Assembly (NCBI GenBank): GCA_017469275.1
Contig: JAFUGT010000009.1
Span: forward strand, 1 to 64,000
Direction of reading: 5' to 3'
Source of the DNA: Lachnospiraceae bacterium
GTDB lineage: Bacteria > Bacillota > Clostridia > Lachnospirales > Lachnospiraceae
Length of the DNA: 64,000 nt
The notes beneath the pieces are model-generated. The model saw only the letters and a list, made by a program, of their open reading frames with translations, was not told the origin of the DNA and searched no databases. Made by a program: the position numbers and the translations under genes. This document shows positions 27,592 to 37,514 of the stretch, in pieces. Position 1 is the first letter of the stretch. Each line of letters starts with the position of its first letter.

Positions 27592-28542
27592 ATGAGAGTG
27601 ATCAGAGATTTCACATTTGCTATAATTTTGGGAATAATAGGAGGATTGGCGGCTTCCGTTATGTCATATTACCATGACCACAAAGAGGATGGGATGGCTA
27701 ATACACTTTTAGCCATTGCCAATGGTGCACAGGTTATAAGTGATGCCTATTCGGATACTACCGATAGGGGGTATAAATGGAATATCAATAAGGAGATGCT
27801 TGCGGGAGGAAGAGTTACTTCTGATTCCGGGGAATATATAGATGAGCGTATCCCGGCTTTGTCAGACGCAGTTCTGGCAGCATTTAATGATATGGGAAGT
27901 ACCGGAGAAGCTAAAGATATCAGGGCAAAGATAGGCAATATTTTTGAACAGGAAAATTCTGATGTGGTGATGGCAGGTAAAGATATAGATCCGGAATATC
28001 CCTATGCCGATATCATACGTTTTCATGTAAGAGCCAACAGTGATTCCGAGGAAGACCAGGAACTTAAACTGGCGGTGAGAGATGATGTGGTGGCTATGTT
28101 GAAACCGCTACTTGAGGATTGCAAAAGCGTTCCCGAAAGCAAAAGCGTAATTATATCAAATCTTCAAAATATATACACTACAGCAGTTAATACCATAACG
28201 GAGCAGGGGTACGATTATCCGGTGAAGGCATATGTGACTGTCGAAGAATTTCCGGCTAAGACCTACGGAGACCTGACATTTCCCGAGGGTAAGTATCAGG
28301 CACTTCGTATTGATATAGGAGATGCCTTGGGGCAGAACTGGTGGTGTGTGATGTATCCGCCGCTTTGTTTTATAGATGATGCGACGACAGTGGTTTCTAA
28401 GGAGGGCAAAGAGATTCTTAAAGAGAACCTTACACCTGACGAATACCGGGCACTATTAAATGATCCTGAGACCGAGATTAAAGGAGAATCGTTGATATAC
28501 AACAAGATAAAAGAATTGGGTGGTTTTCTAAAAACAAAGTGA
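27592..28542 (+). CDS. spoIIR: stage II sporulation protein R, with N-terminal insertion
   Basis: 316 residues. The C-terminal 200 residues are clear SpoIIR (IIRFHVRANSDSEEDQELKLAVRD, AKTYGDLTFPEGKYQALRI, GQNWWCVMYPPLCFID). This secreted signal from the forespore triggers SpoIIGA to process pro-sigma-E in the mother cell. An N-terminal membrane segment (residues 8-24) is followed by about 100 extra residues before the conserved core, where usual family members of about 220 residues have little. It follows the germination genes on the same strand, making this a small sporulation/germination cluster. Confidence 0.9.
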   Translation: MRVIRDFTFAIILGIIGGLAASVMSYYHDHKEDGMANTLLAIANGAQVISDAYSDTTDRGYKWNINKEMLAGGRVTSDSGEYIDERIPALSDAVLAAFNDMGSTGEAKDIRAKIGNIFEQENSDVVMAGKDIDPEYPYADIIRFHVRANSDSEEDQELKLAVRDDVVAMLKPLLEDCKSVPESKSVIISNLQNIYTTAVNTITEQGYDYPVKAYVTVEEFPAKTYGDLTFPEGKYQALRIDIGDALGQNWWCVMYPPLCFIDDATTVVSKEGKEILKENLTPDEYRALLNDPETEIKGESLIYNKIKELGGFLKTK

Positions 28543-28589
28543 CAAAATAAGGAATAGGCATTATAATGTGCATATAAAATATGTTAAAT

Positions 28590-28808
28590 AGGTAATTGCG
28601 AAACGCTAATTTACGTTTTATGTTGTGTGCATATTATGCAGTTCCAACACAGACACGTTCTCACTCCGTTGCTCACGTAGCGGTACTAATGCACCAAAAC
28701 ACGGTGCATAAGTACCGACGGTCGCAAAGGGTCTGTTTGTGGAATCTGTATAATATGCACAACTGGATATGCATTATTTCAGCGTTTCGCAATCACCTAA
28801 AAGACGTT
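28590..28808. mobile_element. MITE-like palindromic element
   Basis: 219 bases bounded by AGGTAATTGCGAAACGCT on the left and its near-perfect inverse on the right (17 of 18). Arms continue with ATTATGCAG/ATTATACAG stretches, and the centre is a strong hairpin: GGTACTAATGCACC pairs with GGTGCATAAGTACC at about 28682-28717. TA flanks both sides when the ends are taken as GGT, as in Tc1/IS630-type insertions. No transposase lies inside. An open frame across it (28596-28835) is only a by-product. It ends 23 bases before the pyruvate kinase gene. Confidence 0.65.
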
Positions 28809-28831
28809 AAGTATAAGGAGAGTAAGGTACC

Positions 28832-30571
28832 ATGAGAAAGACAAAAATTATATGCACATTAGGACCTGCTACAGAGGACGATCAGGTGTTGCGCCAACTG
28901 ATGATTGAGGGAATGAATGTTGCCAGATTTAATTTCTCCCACGGAGACCATGAGCAGCACAAGAGAAATTTAGAGAGAGTTAAGGCATGCAGAGAGGAGC
29001 TTGGACTTCCGATTGCGGCTCTTCTTGATACGAAGGGGCCGGAAATTCGTGTCAAAGATTTCAGGGACGGCAAGGTCAATCTGGAAAACGGGCAGGAGTT
29101 TGTTCTGACCACAAGAGAGATTGAGGGAGATGAACATGCCGTATCCATTACATACAAAAATCTAATAGAGGATATTAGTGTCGGCAACAGAATTCTTATC
29201 GATGACGGACTTATATCCATGAAGGTGCAGGCGGTCACAGATACAGACATTATCTGTGTTGTAGAAAACGGTGGTCCTGTATCTAATCACAAGGGAGTAA
29301 ATGTTCCCAATGTGGCTCTTTCAATGCCTTATGTAAGTGATAAAGACAGAGACGATATTATATTTGGTATTGAACAGGGCTTTGATTTTATTGCGGCATC
29401 ATTTGTAAGGACAGCAGATGACATATTAGAGATACGTGATATATTAAGTCAGCACAACTGCAACTTTATCAATATTATCGCTAAGATAGAGAATATGCAG
29501 GGCGTGGAAAATATTGATGAGATAATAAGAGTATCTGACGGTGTTATGATCGCCAGAGGTGACATGGGTGTGGAGATTCCATTTGAGGATGTACCGTCAA
29601 TTCAGAAGAAGATAATCAAGAAGGTGTATAATGCGGAGAAGATAGTCATTACCGCTACACAGATGTTAGATTCCATGATAAAGAATCCGCGTCCGACCAG
29701 AGCAGAGGCTACTGATGTGGCAAATGCCATATATGACGGAACTTCTGCTATTATGCTTTCGGGGGAGACGGCAGCGGGATTGTATCCGGTTGAAGCCCTT
29801 AAGACAATGGTGCGTATAACTGAGAGAACAGAGGCAGATATTGACCTTGTTAAGAGATTTAACAATCGGGGTAGTCTGGTTAATCCTGATATCACTAACG
29901 CTATAGCGCACGCGACCTGTACTACGGCGATGGATTTAAATGCTACCGCAATTGTAACGGTTACCAAGTCCGGTAAGACAGCGAGAATGATTTCCAAATA
30001 TCGTCCGGTTTGTCCTATAATCGGCTGTACTCCTTATGAGAATGTGTGGCGTCAGCTTAACCTTTCCTGGGGTGTTATGCCTTTGATGGTGGAGGAGAAG
30101 ACTAACACTGACGATTTGTTCGAACATGCCATTGAGCAGGCGGAGAAACAGAATTACGTTAAGCAGGGAGAGATAACTGTAATAACCGCAGGAGTACCCC
30201 TTGGTGTTTCCGGAACAACTAATCTTATTAAGGTTCATGTGGTGGGACATATTCTTGTCAAGGGCAGGGGCGTCAACAACAGAAAGACAACTGCAAGTCT
30301 TTGTGTCGGCAAAGACGAAATGGATATAATAGATAACTTTACCGAAGGGGATATCATTGTTCTTCCTGAGACAAGTAATGATATTATGGATGAACTCAGG
30401 CAGGCATCAGGTATTATTGTGGAGAATGAAGGACACAATTCCCATGCGGCAATAGTAGGTCTTTCCCTTGATATACCTGTTATACTCGGTGCAACGGGCG
30501 CAACGGAGATATTGAAATCCGGTGCGGTAGTCACTATGGATGCCGAAAAGGGTATAGTATCTTCAAATTGA
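28832..30571 (+). CDS. pyk: pyruvate kinase with C-terminal PEP-utilising domain
   Basis: 579 residues, the long Gram-positive form. The catalytic barrel has TKIICTLGPATEDD, NFSHGDHEQHKRN, LLDTKGPEIRV, IIAKIENMQGVENIDEII, VMIARGDMGVEIPFEDV and TATQMLDSMIKNPRPTRAE. The C-terminal extra domain has a phosphohistidine-type motif (NEGHNSHAAIVGLSLDIPVI), as in Bacillus-type enzymes. It makes pyruvate and ATP from phosphoenolpyruvate, the last step of glycolysis. AAGGAGAG precedes the ATG. The upstream region is occupied by the MITE-like element, so the promoter may have been displaced or supplied by it. Confidence 0.96.
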   Translation: MRKTKIICTLGPATEDDQVLRQLMIEGMNVARFNFSHGDHEQHKRNLERVKACREELGLPIAALLDTKGPEIRVKDFRDGKVNLENGQEFVLTTREIEGDEHAVSITYKNLIEDISVGNRILIDDGLISMKVQAVTDTDIICVVENGGPVSNHKGVNVPNVALSMPYVSDKDRDDIIFGIEQGFDFIAASFVRTADDILEIRDILSQHNCNFINIIAKIENMQGVENIDEIIRVSDGVMIARGDMGVEIPFEDVPSIQKKIIKKVYNAEKIVITATQMLDSMIKNPRPTRAEATDVANAIYDGTSAIMLSGETAAGLYPVEALKTMVRITERTEADIDLVKRFNNRGSLVNPDITNAIAHATCTTAMDLNATAIVTVTKSGKTARMISKYRPVCPIIGCTPYENVWRQLNLSWGVMPLMVEEKTNTDDLFEHAIEQAEKQNYVKQGEITVITAGVPLGVSGTTNLIKVHVVGHILVKGRGVNNRKTTASLCVGKDEMDIIDNFTEGDIIVLPETSNDIMDELRQASGIIVENEGHNSHAAIVGLSLDIPVILGATGATEILKSGAVVTMDAEKGIVSSN

Positions 30572-30583
30572 AAGGGGTAATAA

Positions 30584-31756
30584 ATGGGAATCAATGATTT
30601 TAAAGGAAAGAAATGGTCAGGATATATTCTGGTTGCATGTGTAGCAATAACATTTTATGTGGTGATATCAAATCTTGGAGATGTGTGGGGAAATGTAAAG
30701 AGTTTTTTTGATAACTTTACTCCGTTGTTTTTGGGATGTGTACTTGCTTATCTGATCAATCCTCTGGCAAAGTTTTATGCAAGAACAATATTTTTCAAGA
30801 TACCAAAGGATAAGCTTAAATGGGCTGTGTCTGTTATAGTTGCAATGTTAACGGTTATTTTGTTCATGGGCTTTTTGCTTGGAACACTTATACCTCAGTT
30901 GATAGACAGTATCAAGACCTTAGTGGGTAATTTTGACGGATATGTGGCAGCGCTTCAAACATTTGCGGAGAAACTGCAGATATCAAAGTATGTTAACATG
31001 GATAAGGTATGGGCTTTATCGGAAAATATGTTAGAGAATGCTAAGGACTACATTGTTGATAATATCGGCAATATTTTGGATGCATCTGCAGATGCGGGTA
31101 AATCCATAGTAAGCTGGGTGCTGGGATTAATCCTTTCCATATATCTTCTTCTTGCAAAAGAATCGGTTATAACCGGAATAAAAAGATTTATAAAAGCCTT
31201 GTTTGCAAAGAAGAATTATGATGGGGTTATCACTTTCTTTTCAAGATGCGATGCTATACTTGCCAGATATATAGTATATAGTCTTATTGACGGATTGATA
31301 ATCGGTGTAGTCAACGCCATATTCATGGCCATAGTCGGGATGCAGTATGTGGGTCTTGTTTCCGTAGTGGTTGCAGTCACTAATCTGATACCGACATTTG
31401 GACCTATAATCGGTGCGGTTATCGGAGGATTTGTTCTGCTGTTGGTAAACCCTCTGCATGCTCTGGCATTTCTGATTTTCACATTAATATTACAGATTTG
31501 TGACGGCTATATATTGAAACCCAAATTGTTCGGTGATTCACTGGGAATTTCAAGTCTGCTGATTCTTGCTGCAGTTATTGTGGGTGGCAATATGTTTGGA
31601 GTTGTGGGAATTCTTCTGGCAATTCCCTTTGCGGCAATTCTTGATTTTGTGTATAAGGATTATGTGCTTATGACCCTTGAGATAAGAAGACAAAAGAAGG
31701 ATAAGGAAGAGAAAGATAATAATAAAATAAAGGAGATAAATGAGACAAATGAGTAA
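30584..31756 (+). CDS. AI-2E family transporter (PerM/YhhT-like)
   Basis: 390 residues with about eight membrane segments and the family's central region (FFDNFTPLFLGCVLAYLINPLAKF near the N-terminus, LIDGLIIGVVNAIFMAIVGMQYVGLVSVVVAVTNLIPTFGPIIGAVIGG near the C-terminus). Members export a range of solutes; the name reflects one E. coli protein, so substrate is open. The tail is highly charged. AAGGGG precedes the ATG, 12 bases after pyk, and its 3' end overlaps the metY start, so the three genes form one operon. Confidence 0.88.
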   Translation: MGINDFKGKKWSGYILVACVAITFYVVISNLGDVWGNVKSFFDNFTPLFLGCVLAYLINPLAKFYARTIFFKIPKDKLKWAVSVIVAMLTVILFMGFLLGTLIPQLIDSIKTLVGNFDGYVAALQTFAEKLQISKYVNMDKVWALSENMLENAKDYIVDNIGNILDASADAGKSIVSWVLGLILSIYLLLAKESVITGIKRFIKALFAKKNYDGVITFFSRCDAILARYIVYSLIDGLIIGVVNAIFMAIVGMQYVGLVSVVVAVTNLIPTFGPIIGAVIGGFVLLLVNPLHALAFLIFTLILQICDGYILKPKLFGDSLGISSLLILAAVIVGGNMFGVVGILLAIPFAAILDFVYKDYVLMTLEIRRQKKDKEEKDNNKIKEINETNE

Positions 31757-33026
31757 TTACAACATTGACACAAAATGCGTACAGGGAGGTTATACACCAA
31801 AGAACGGAGAGCCGAGACAGATTCCTATCGTACAGTCTACGACATTTAAGTATGACACCAGCGAGGATATGGGAAAGTTGTTCGACCTTGAAGCAGCAGG
31901 ATATTTCTACACAAGACTTCAGAACCCAACTAACGATTATGTGGCTGCTAAGATTGCAGAGTTAGAGGGTGGAACGGCGGCAATGCTTACTTCTTCGGGA
32001 CAGGCTGCCAACTTCTTTGCGCTGTTCAATATATGTGAGTGCGGTGATCATATTGTTTCGTCAGCTTCGATATATGGCGGAACATTTAATCTTATATCAG
32101 TGACAATGGCGAAGATGGGTATAGAGGTTACTTTTGTTTCGCCGGACTGTACCGAAGAGGAATTAAATGCTGCATTTAAGGATAACACAAAGGTAGTGTT
32201 TGGTGAGACTATTGCCAATCCGGCACTTACCGTTCTTGATATAGAGAAGTTTGCCAAGGCGGCTCATGCTCATGGAGTTCCGCTGGTTGTGGATAACACA
32301 TTCCCGACTCCGGTGAATTGTCGTCCGATTGAGTGGGGAGCAGATATCGTTACACATTCTACCACAAAATATATGGACGGACATGGGGCTGCAGTTGGTG
32401 GAGCAATCGTAGATTCGGGTAAATTCGATTGGATGGCACATGCGGACAAGTTCCCGGGACTTACCACACCGGACGAGTCGTATCACGGAATCGTATATGC
32501 CGAGAAGTTTGGTAAAGAGGGAGCATTTATTACAAAATGTACTTCCCAGCTTATGAGAGATTTTGGATGTATTCAATCTCCTCAACATGCATTTATATTA
32601 AATCTTGGTCTGGAATCACTTCATGTTAGAATGCCTAAGCACGTGGAAAACGGACAGGCAGTTGCTGAGTTTTTGGAGAAGCATCCTAAGGTAAAGAAGG
32701 TTAATTATTCGGGACTTCCTTCAGATCCGTATTATGAGACAGCAAAGAAATATCTTCCAAAGGGTGGTTGCGGAGTTGTTTCCTTTGAACTTGAAGGTGG
32801 TCGTGCTGCTGCAGAGAGCTTTATGAAGAAGTTAAAACTTGCAGCAATTGAGACACATGTGGCAGATGCGAGAACCTGTTGTCTTAACCCTGCAACTTCT
32901 ACACATCGTCAGATGACGGACGAACAGTTAGAGGCTGCCGGAATACCTGCGGGACTTATAAGAATCTCATGTGGTCTTGAGGATAAGGAGGACCTTATAG
33001 CGGATCTTAAACAGGCATTGGATTGA
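31740..33026 (+). CDS. metY: O-acetylhomoserine sulfhydrylase
   Basis: 428 residues, Cys/Met-metabolism PLP enzyme. It forms homocysteine from O-acetylhomoserine and sulfide. Motifs include TKCVQGGYTPKNGEPRQIPIVQSTTF, MLTSSGQAANFFALFNI, the PLP lysine in THSTTKYMDGHGAAVGG, and THVADARTCCLNPATSTHRQM. AGGAG lies four bases before the ATG at 31740 and 13 before the ATG at 31749, so the exact start is uncertain by three codons. It overlaps the transporter gene by 17 bases. No SAM or T-box riboswitch is seen nearby. Confidence 0.93.
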   Translation: MRQMSNYNIDTKCVQGGYTPKNGEPRQIPIVQSTTFKYDTSEDMGKLFDLEAAGYFYTRLQNPTNDYVAAKIAELEGGTAAMLTSSGQAANFFALFNICECGDHIVSSASIYGGTFNLISVTMAKMGIEVTFVSPDCTEEELNAAFKDNTKVVFGETIANPALTVLDIEKFAKAAHAHGVPLVVDNTFPTPVNCRPIEWGADIVTHSTTKYMDGHGAAVGGAIVDSGKFDWMAHADKFPGLTTPDESYHGIVYAEKFGKEGAFITKCTSQLMRDFGCIQSPQHAFILNLGLESLHVRMPKHVENGQAVAEFLEKHPKVKKVNYSGLPSDPYYETAKKYLPKGGCGVVSFELEGGRAAAESFMKKLKLAAIETHVADARTCCLNPATSTHRQMTDEQLEAAGIPAGLIRISCGLEDKEDLIADLKQALD

Positions 33027-33177
33027 AATGTAATAGGATAAAGTTCATGGTGAGAATTTAACCATGGTCAGTTTACTTTCATATATAAGTGCTCACTTAA
33101 CGAAGCGGGAGGCTTATGTTTAGTGATGACAATTTTGTTATAGAATGATAGATTGTATAATTAAGGAGGTAGAGAAT

Positions 33178-34527
33178 ATGTCATTTCCAAAAGATTTCAT
33201 ATGGGGTGCGGCTACGGCGGCATATCAGATTGAGGGCGCATACAACGAGGACGGAAGAGGACTTAGCATATGGGATGTGTATTCCGGTTATCATGGTAAT
33301 ACCAGATATAATGAGACAGGTGATGTGGCAGATGATCATTATCACAGAGTGGATGAAGACATAGCCATTATGAAGGAAATAGGACTTAAGGCATATCGTT
33401 TCTCTATAAGCTGGTCGAGAGTTATCCCGGAAGGTGTTGGTAAAGTCAACGAGAAAGGATTGGCATTTTATTCCTCTCTTGTGGATAAACTTATTGCAGC
33501 GGGGATAGAACCGGTTGCAACTCTGTACCACTGGGATTTACCATATGAGCTTCACAGAAAGGGTGCATGGTTAAATGATGACAGTTCGGACTGGTTTCTT
33601 GAATATACAAAGGTTATTGTAGATGCCCTTTCAGACAGGGTATCCTATTGGGTTACGATTAATGAACCGCAGTGTATATTAGGCTGCGGTTATCTCGGAG
33701 GATTTCATGCACCCTTCCAGCTTGCACAGCCGGGAGACCTTTTGAAGATGGGTAAAAATCTGTTGCTCTCTCATGGCAAAGCGGCTAATTATATCAGGAA
33801 TAATGCCAAGAAAAAACCGATAATAGGATTTACGCCTATAGGTCCCTCATATGTTCCTGAAAATGATTCGCCTGAGGCGATAGAAGAAGCGAGAAAGAAA
33901 ACATTTGCAACAGAAGGGATTGAATTCCCATTTAGTCTGAGTTATTGGTCAGATCCTGTATTTCTGGGAAAATACCCGGATGAATTATATGAGGATTATG
34001 GTGATCTGGTTCCTGAATTTACCGATGAGGAATGGAAATTGGTTACTGAACCGCTTGATTTTTATGGAACCAATATCTATTATTCCCAGGGTGGGCCGAA
34101 AGATGTGGAGGGTTATCCGGAAAACCGTTATCAGGGTAGTCCGGAGACACATATCGGATGGCCGGTGGCACCGGAGGTTATGTATTGGTCTTCTAAGTTC
34201 CTTTATGAGAGATATGGCAAGCCTATCATGATTACGGAAAACGGAATGGCAGAGCATGATTGGGTATGTCTTGACGGAAAGGTTCATGATACATATAGAA
34301 TAGATTATACCCACAGATATCTTAAGGAATTCCGAAGAGCGGCAGAGGAGGGAATCCCTCTTGCAGGATATTTCCACTGGTCGCTTCTTGACAACTTTGA
34401 ATGGGGACAGGGGTATACCCAGAGATTCGGACTTGTATATGTGGATTATAAGACGTTGAAGAGAACCATCAAGGATTCTGCTTACTGGTACAGAGATGTG
34501 ATAGCAAGTAACGGGGAGAATTTGTAG
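33178..34527 (+). CDS. bglA: family 1 glycosyl hydrolase (beta-glucosidase)
   Basis: About 449 residues, GH1 family. FPKDFIWGAATAAYQIEGAYN opens the barrel, the catalytic acid/base is E in TINEPQ, the nucleophile is E in ITENGMA, and SLLDNFEWGQGYTQRFGLVYVDY is the conserved C-terminal motif. It hydrolyses beta-glucosides such as cellobiose; it lacks a signal peptide, so it is cytoplasmic. The ATG at 33178 follows AAGGAGGT and matches the family start; an in-frame ATG at 33145 would add 11 unlikely residues. No PTS genes are adjacent; a sugar ABC operon follows at 34950. Confidence 0.94.
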   Translation: MSFPKDFIWGAATAAYQIEGAYNEDGRGLSIWDVYSGYHGNTRYNETGDVADDHYHRVDEDIAIMKEIGLKAYRFSISWSRVIPEGVGKVNEKGLAFYSSLVDKLIAAGIEPVATLYHWDLPYELHRKGAWLNDDSSDWFLEYTKVIVDALSDRVSYWVTINEPQCILGCGYLGGFHAPFQLAQPGDLLKMGKNLLLSHGKAANYIRNNAKKKPIIGFTPIGPSYVPENDSPEAIEEARKKTFATEGIEFPFSLSYWSDPVFLGKYPDELYEDYGDLVPEFTDEEWKLVTEPLDFYGTNIYYSQGGPKDVEGYPENRYQGSPETHIGWPVAPEVMYWSSKFLYERYGKPIMITENGMAEHDWVCLDGKVHDTYRIDYTHRYLKEFRRAAEEGIPLAGYFHWSLLDNFEWGQGYTQRFGLVYVDYKTLKRTIKDSAYWYRDVIASNGENL

Positions 34528-34949
34528 AAGCCTGATAATTGCAAAATGCGTGATGACATGGTTGTTGTCATGCGTGAAAAGATATTTTGGAAAACTTTAT
34601 TGTGGTATAAAGGACGTGGTTTTTGACCATGTCCTTTTAAATGTGGGGTGTTGTTCAACAATAACGTATATAACAAAAGTTGTTATCGTATAAGAAATCA
34701 TATATTTCCTTACGATTTTCTTAAGAATCGTTTAATCATATAGATTTTTTCAAAATGTGGTGTTATACTTCCGAATGAAGTGTGTGAAATATAATAGAGT
34801 GGCAATTATGTTTTACATAGAAACAACAATAGGTAAACGGTGCTTACTAATATCATACTATGACGATGGCTGGTATTAGAAAAGTGTGTTGTATATACAT
34901 CAAAGTATGTACATAGTTAATTAGAGAAAAGCAATAAAGGAGGAAATAT
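34528..34949. other. intergenic region bgl / solute-binding operon
   Basis: No gene. It holds a small stem-loop near 34555-34575 (TGACA...TGTCA), the bgl terminator at 34609-34640 and, at about 34712-34731, an ACGATT/AATCGT palindrome with an eight-base loop that may be an operator for the downstream transporter operon. The sequence ATAATTGCAAAATGC at 34539 resembles one end of the repeat at 21761 but has no partner arm. Confidence 0.45.
34609..34640 (+). terminator. terminator of bglA
   Basis: AAAGGACGTGGT pairs with ACCATGTCCTTT (twelve pairs, one G-T) around TTTTG and is followed by TTAAA. The T-run is short. Confidence 0.65.
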
Positions 34950-37487
34950 ATGAATAAATCTGCTTTGAAAAAAACTGCGTCCTGGGGCCTTGCATTAGCA
35001 ATGATGCTTTCATTGACGGCCTGTGGTGACAAAGGCGGTAACAAAAGTACCGATTCGTCAGGTAAGGATTACGGTGATGTGAAAAATATGGTATATGCCG
35101 GTGAGGAGATGGATCTTTCAGGGGTTAAGGGCGATCCTAATACATTTGTAATCTCCGGAGATAAGATATACTTTTTAACAAGTGAGTGGCCTGATATGCC
35201 GGAGGGAGAGATGACTGATTCCGGTGAACCGGAGCAGGAGGCTGCCGCTGAAGATGAGGCTGATAATGCTGAGGCTGAAACGGCAGATGATAACACAGGT
35301 GATGCTGAGGCTGAAACGACAGATAAAGCTGCAGAAAAGGAAGAAACTTCCGAGGAAGGTGATACTGCTAAGTCGGAAGAAGCAGGCTCTTCGGAAGAGA
35401 CGACAGAAGATGAAAGCGATACTGCTGAGGATTCGTCAACTTCAGAGGAAGTTGCCGATGAGGCGGAAGAAGCAGTTGACGAGAGTGATATAGAGAATAA
35501 CTCTATCACAAGAGTATATTCCATGAATCTTGACGCGACAGGTATAACAGAGATATGTGAGCCTGTAATGGATAATAAACAAGAATACATTCAATATCTT
35601 GTTTTAGACAAAGATTCGAAGATGATGTTGTTCTCTACGACTTATGATCCGAAGACAGAAAGTCAGCAATATTTTCTTTCAAAATTGGATGAAAGCGGTA
35701 AAGTGTCTGAACATCAGGATATTACCAAAGCTTTAGGCCTTGGACAGGATTCATATATAACCAAGGTTATCACAGATGATAAGGGTAATATAATTGTAAT
35801 AACCGATCAGAGTGTTTTCATAATGGATAGCAGTTATAATAAAGTTGCAGAGGTTAAGAATGAAAATGATTGGATTGAAGGTGCAGCTAAGACAAAAGAT
35901 GGAGATATCATATGTGGGTCTACCGGTGAAGAAGGAGTGGCTGTACAGGTTTTAGATGTAGCGGGCAAGAAGTTTGGTGAAAAAATCAAACTCGATCTTC
36001 AATATTTTGGAGGCTCTGATTCGTTGATGGATGGACGTGGAGATTACGATTTCTTCTATAAAGATGCAGAAGGAATATTTGCTTACTCCATTGCTGATAA
36101 GAAAACTACAAAGTTAATGGATTATCTTGCCTCAGAGATCAACGCCAATAATACATATGGAATTATACCGATTGATAACGAGACGATGGTCGGTTCGGGT
36201 TGGGATGATAACGGTGCTGTTATGACGTTGTATAAGAAGGTCGATCCTTCTGAAGTTAAGGATAAGACAACCATTATGTTCGGTTCCCTTTGGGGGGTTA
36301 GTGATGACGTAAGAAATGCCGCTATCAAATTCAACAAAGAAAATGACAAATATAGAATTGAGTTTATGGATTATTCCGATGCAGAAGATGCGATAACTAA
36401 GATGAATGCTGATATCGTTGCAGGAAATGTTCCTGATATTATCGACCTCAGTAATCTTTCTGTGGAGCAATATGTATCAAAGGGTATTATGGAAGACCTT
36501 ACACCTTATTTTGAAAAAGATGATGTCGTTAAGAAAGATGATATCCTTCCCTCTGTTGAGAAAGCAATGGAGATAGATGGCAAACTTTATTACATATCTC
36601 CGAACTTTGGACTTCAATCTCTTATAGCATCAAAGAAGGATGTGGGAGATAAGACGGGATGGACATTTGAGGAACTTAAGGCTCTGCTTGACGAGAAGGG
36701 TGATGATGTAAGACCATTTTACAGTGAGAATAAGTCGGATACAATGTATTCTTTCTTATATGCATGTGCCTCGGATTTTGTGGATTGGAGTACAGGTAAA
36801 TGTAGTTTTGACAGTGATGATTTCAAGGCTATACTTGAGATTGCTAATCGTGGAACTGATACAGAGATGGACTACAGCGAAGACTCACCGAGCCAGCCAA
36901 GCCTTATCAAATCAGGAAAAATACTTTTTTCCGATGGAGGGATTGATTGTGAGAGTGTACAGACATATAAGAAAATGTATAATTCAGATATAACATTTAT
37001 CGGTTATCCTTGTGCTGATAAACATGGTTCATATTTTAACTTTGATACTAAGGTGGGTATCTATTCCAAGTCGTCAGTCAAAGAGGGTGCGTGGGAGTTC
37101 ATACGTACTTTTATGACGAAGGATTTTCAGGCGTCAAGCGGTTATATGTATAACAACCCGACTAACAAAGATGCTTTTGAAGCATTTATGAAGTCAAAGA
37201 CAGCTACCAAAGAATACAAGGATGAGTATGGTAATGAAATCTATCCTTTGGATTCTTCCTGGGGATGGGGCGATATGGAGTTTAAGATAGGACCTCTTTC
37301 CGCAGAAGAAGAGCAGATGTACAGAGACCTGATTAATAATACTACTAAGGTTACTACAACTAATGATGAGGTCATGAATATCATTAATGAAGAGGCTGCA
37401 AATTATTTTAATGGACAAAAGAGTCTTGATGAGACTGCTGATATCATTCAGAATCGTGTGACAACATATGTTAATGAAAACAGATAG
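34950..37487 (+). CDS. large lipoprotein: propeller-like domain fused to sugar-type solute-binding protein
   Basis: 845 residues. The signal with lipobox LSLTAC is followed by a very acidic low-complexity stretch at about residues 88-180 rich in Glu, Ala, Thr and Asp. Residues about 185-440 are repeated beta-strand blades (DKGNIIVITDQSVFIMD, TKDGDIICGST) suggesting a propeller. The C-terminal half is an extracellular solute-binding protein family 1 domain (FGSLWGVSDDVRNAAIKFNKEN, MNADIVAGNVPDIIDLSN, AWEFIRTFM). AGGAGG precedes the ATG. It should feed the permeases encoded next. A binding protein with this extra N-terminal domain is unusual; the propeller call is by pattern only. Confidence 0.82.
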   Translation: MNKSALKKTASWGLALAMMLSLTACGDKGGNKSTDSSGKDYGDVKNMVYAGEEMDLSGVKGDPNTFVISGDKIYFLTSEWPDMPEGEMTDSGEPEQEAAAEDEADNAEAETADDNTGDAEAETTDKAAEKEETSEEGDTAKSEEAGSSEETTEDESDTAEDSSTSEEVADEAEEAVDESDIENNSITRVYSMNLDATGITEICEPVMDNKQEYIQYLVLDKDSKMMLFSTTYDPKTESQQYFLSKLDESGKVSEHQDITKALGLGQDSYITKVITDDKGNIIVITDQSVFIMDSSYNKVAEVKNENDWIEGAAKTKDGDIICGSTGEEGVAVQVLDVAGKKFGEKIKLDLQYFGGSDSLMDGRGDYDFFYKDAEGIFAYSIADKKTTKLMDYLASEINANNTYGIIPIDNETMVGSGWDDNGAVMTLYKKVDPSEVKDKTTIMFGSLWGVSDDVRNAAIKFNKENDKYRIEFMDYSDAEDAITKMNADIVAGNVPDIIDLSNLSVEQYVSKGIMEDLTPYFEKDDVVKKDDILPSVEKAMEIDGKLYYISPNFGLQSLIASKKDVGDKTGWTFEELKALLDEKGDDVRPFYSENKSDTMYSFLYACASDFVDWSTGKCSFDSDDFKAILEIANRGTDTEMDYSEDSPSQPSLIKSGKILFSDGGIDCESVQTYKKMYNSDITFIGYPCADKHGSYFNFDTKVGIYSKSSVKEGAWEFIRTFMTKDFQASSGYMYNNPTNKDAFEAFMKSKTATKEYKDEYGNEIYPLDSSWGWGDMEFKIGPLSAEEEQMYRDLINNTTKVTTTNDEVMNIINEEAANYFNGQKSLDETADIIQNRVTTYVNENR

Positions 37488-37514
37488 TGTATAAATGAAA
37501 GACGAGATTATATA

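Noticed and set aside
28596..28835. 79-codon open frame before pyruvate kinase
   Set aside because: It lies almost wholly in the MITE-like element and is explained by the palindrome; no ribosome site.
34539..34580. Third copy of the MITE-like ends after bglA
   Set aside because: ATAATTGCAAAATGC resembles a left end, but there is no right arm; the nearby TGACA/TGTCA hairpin is unrelated.
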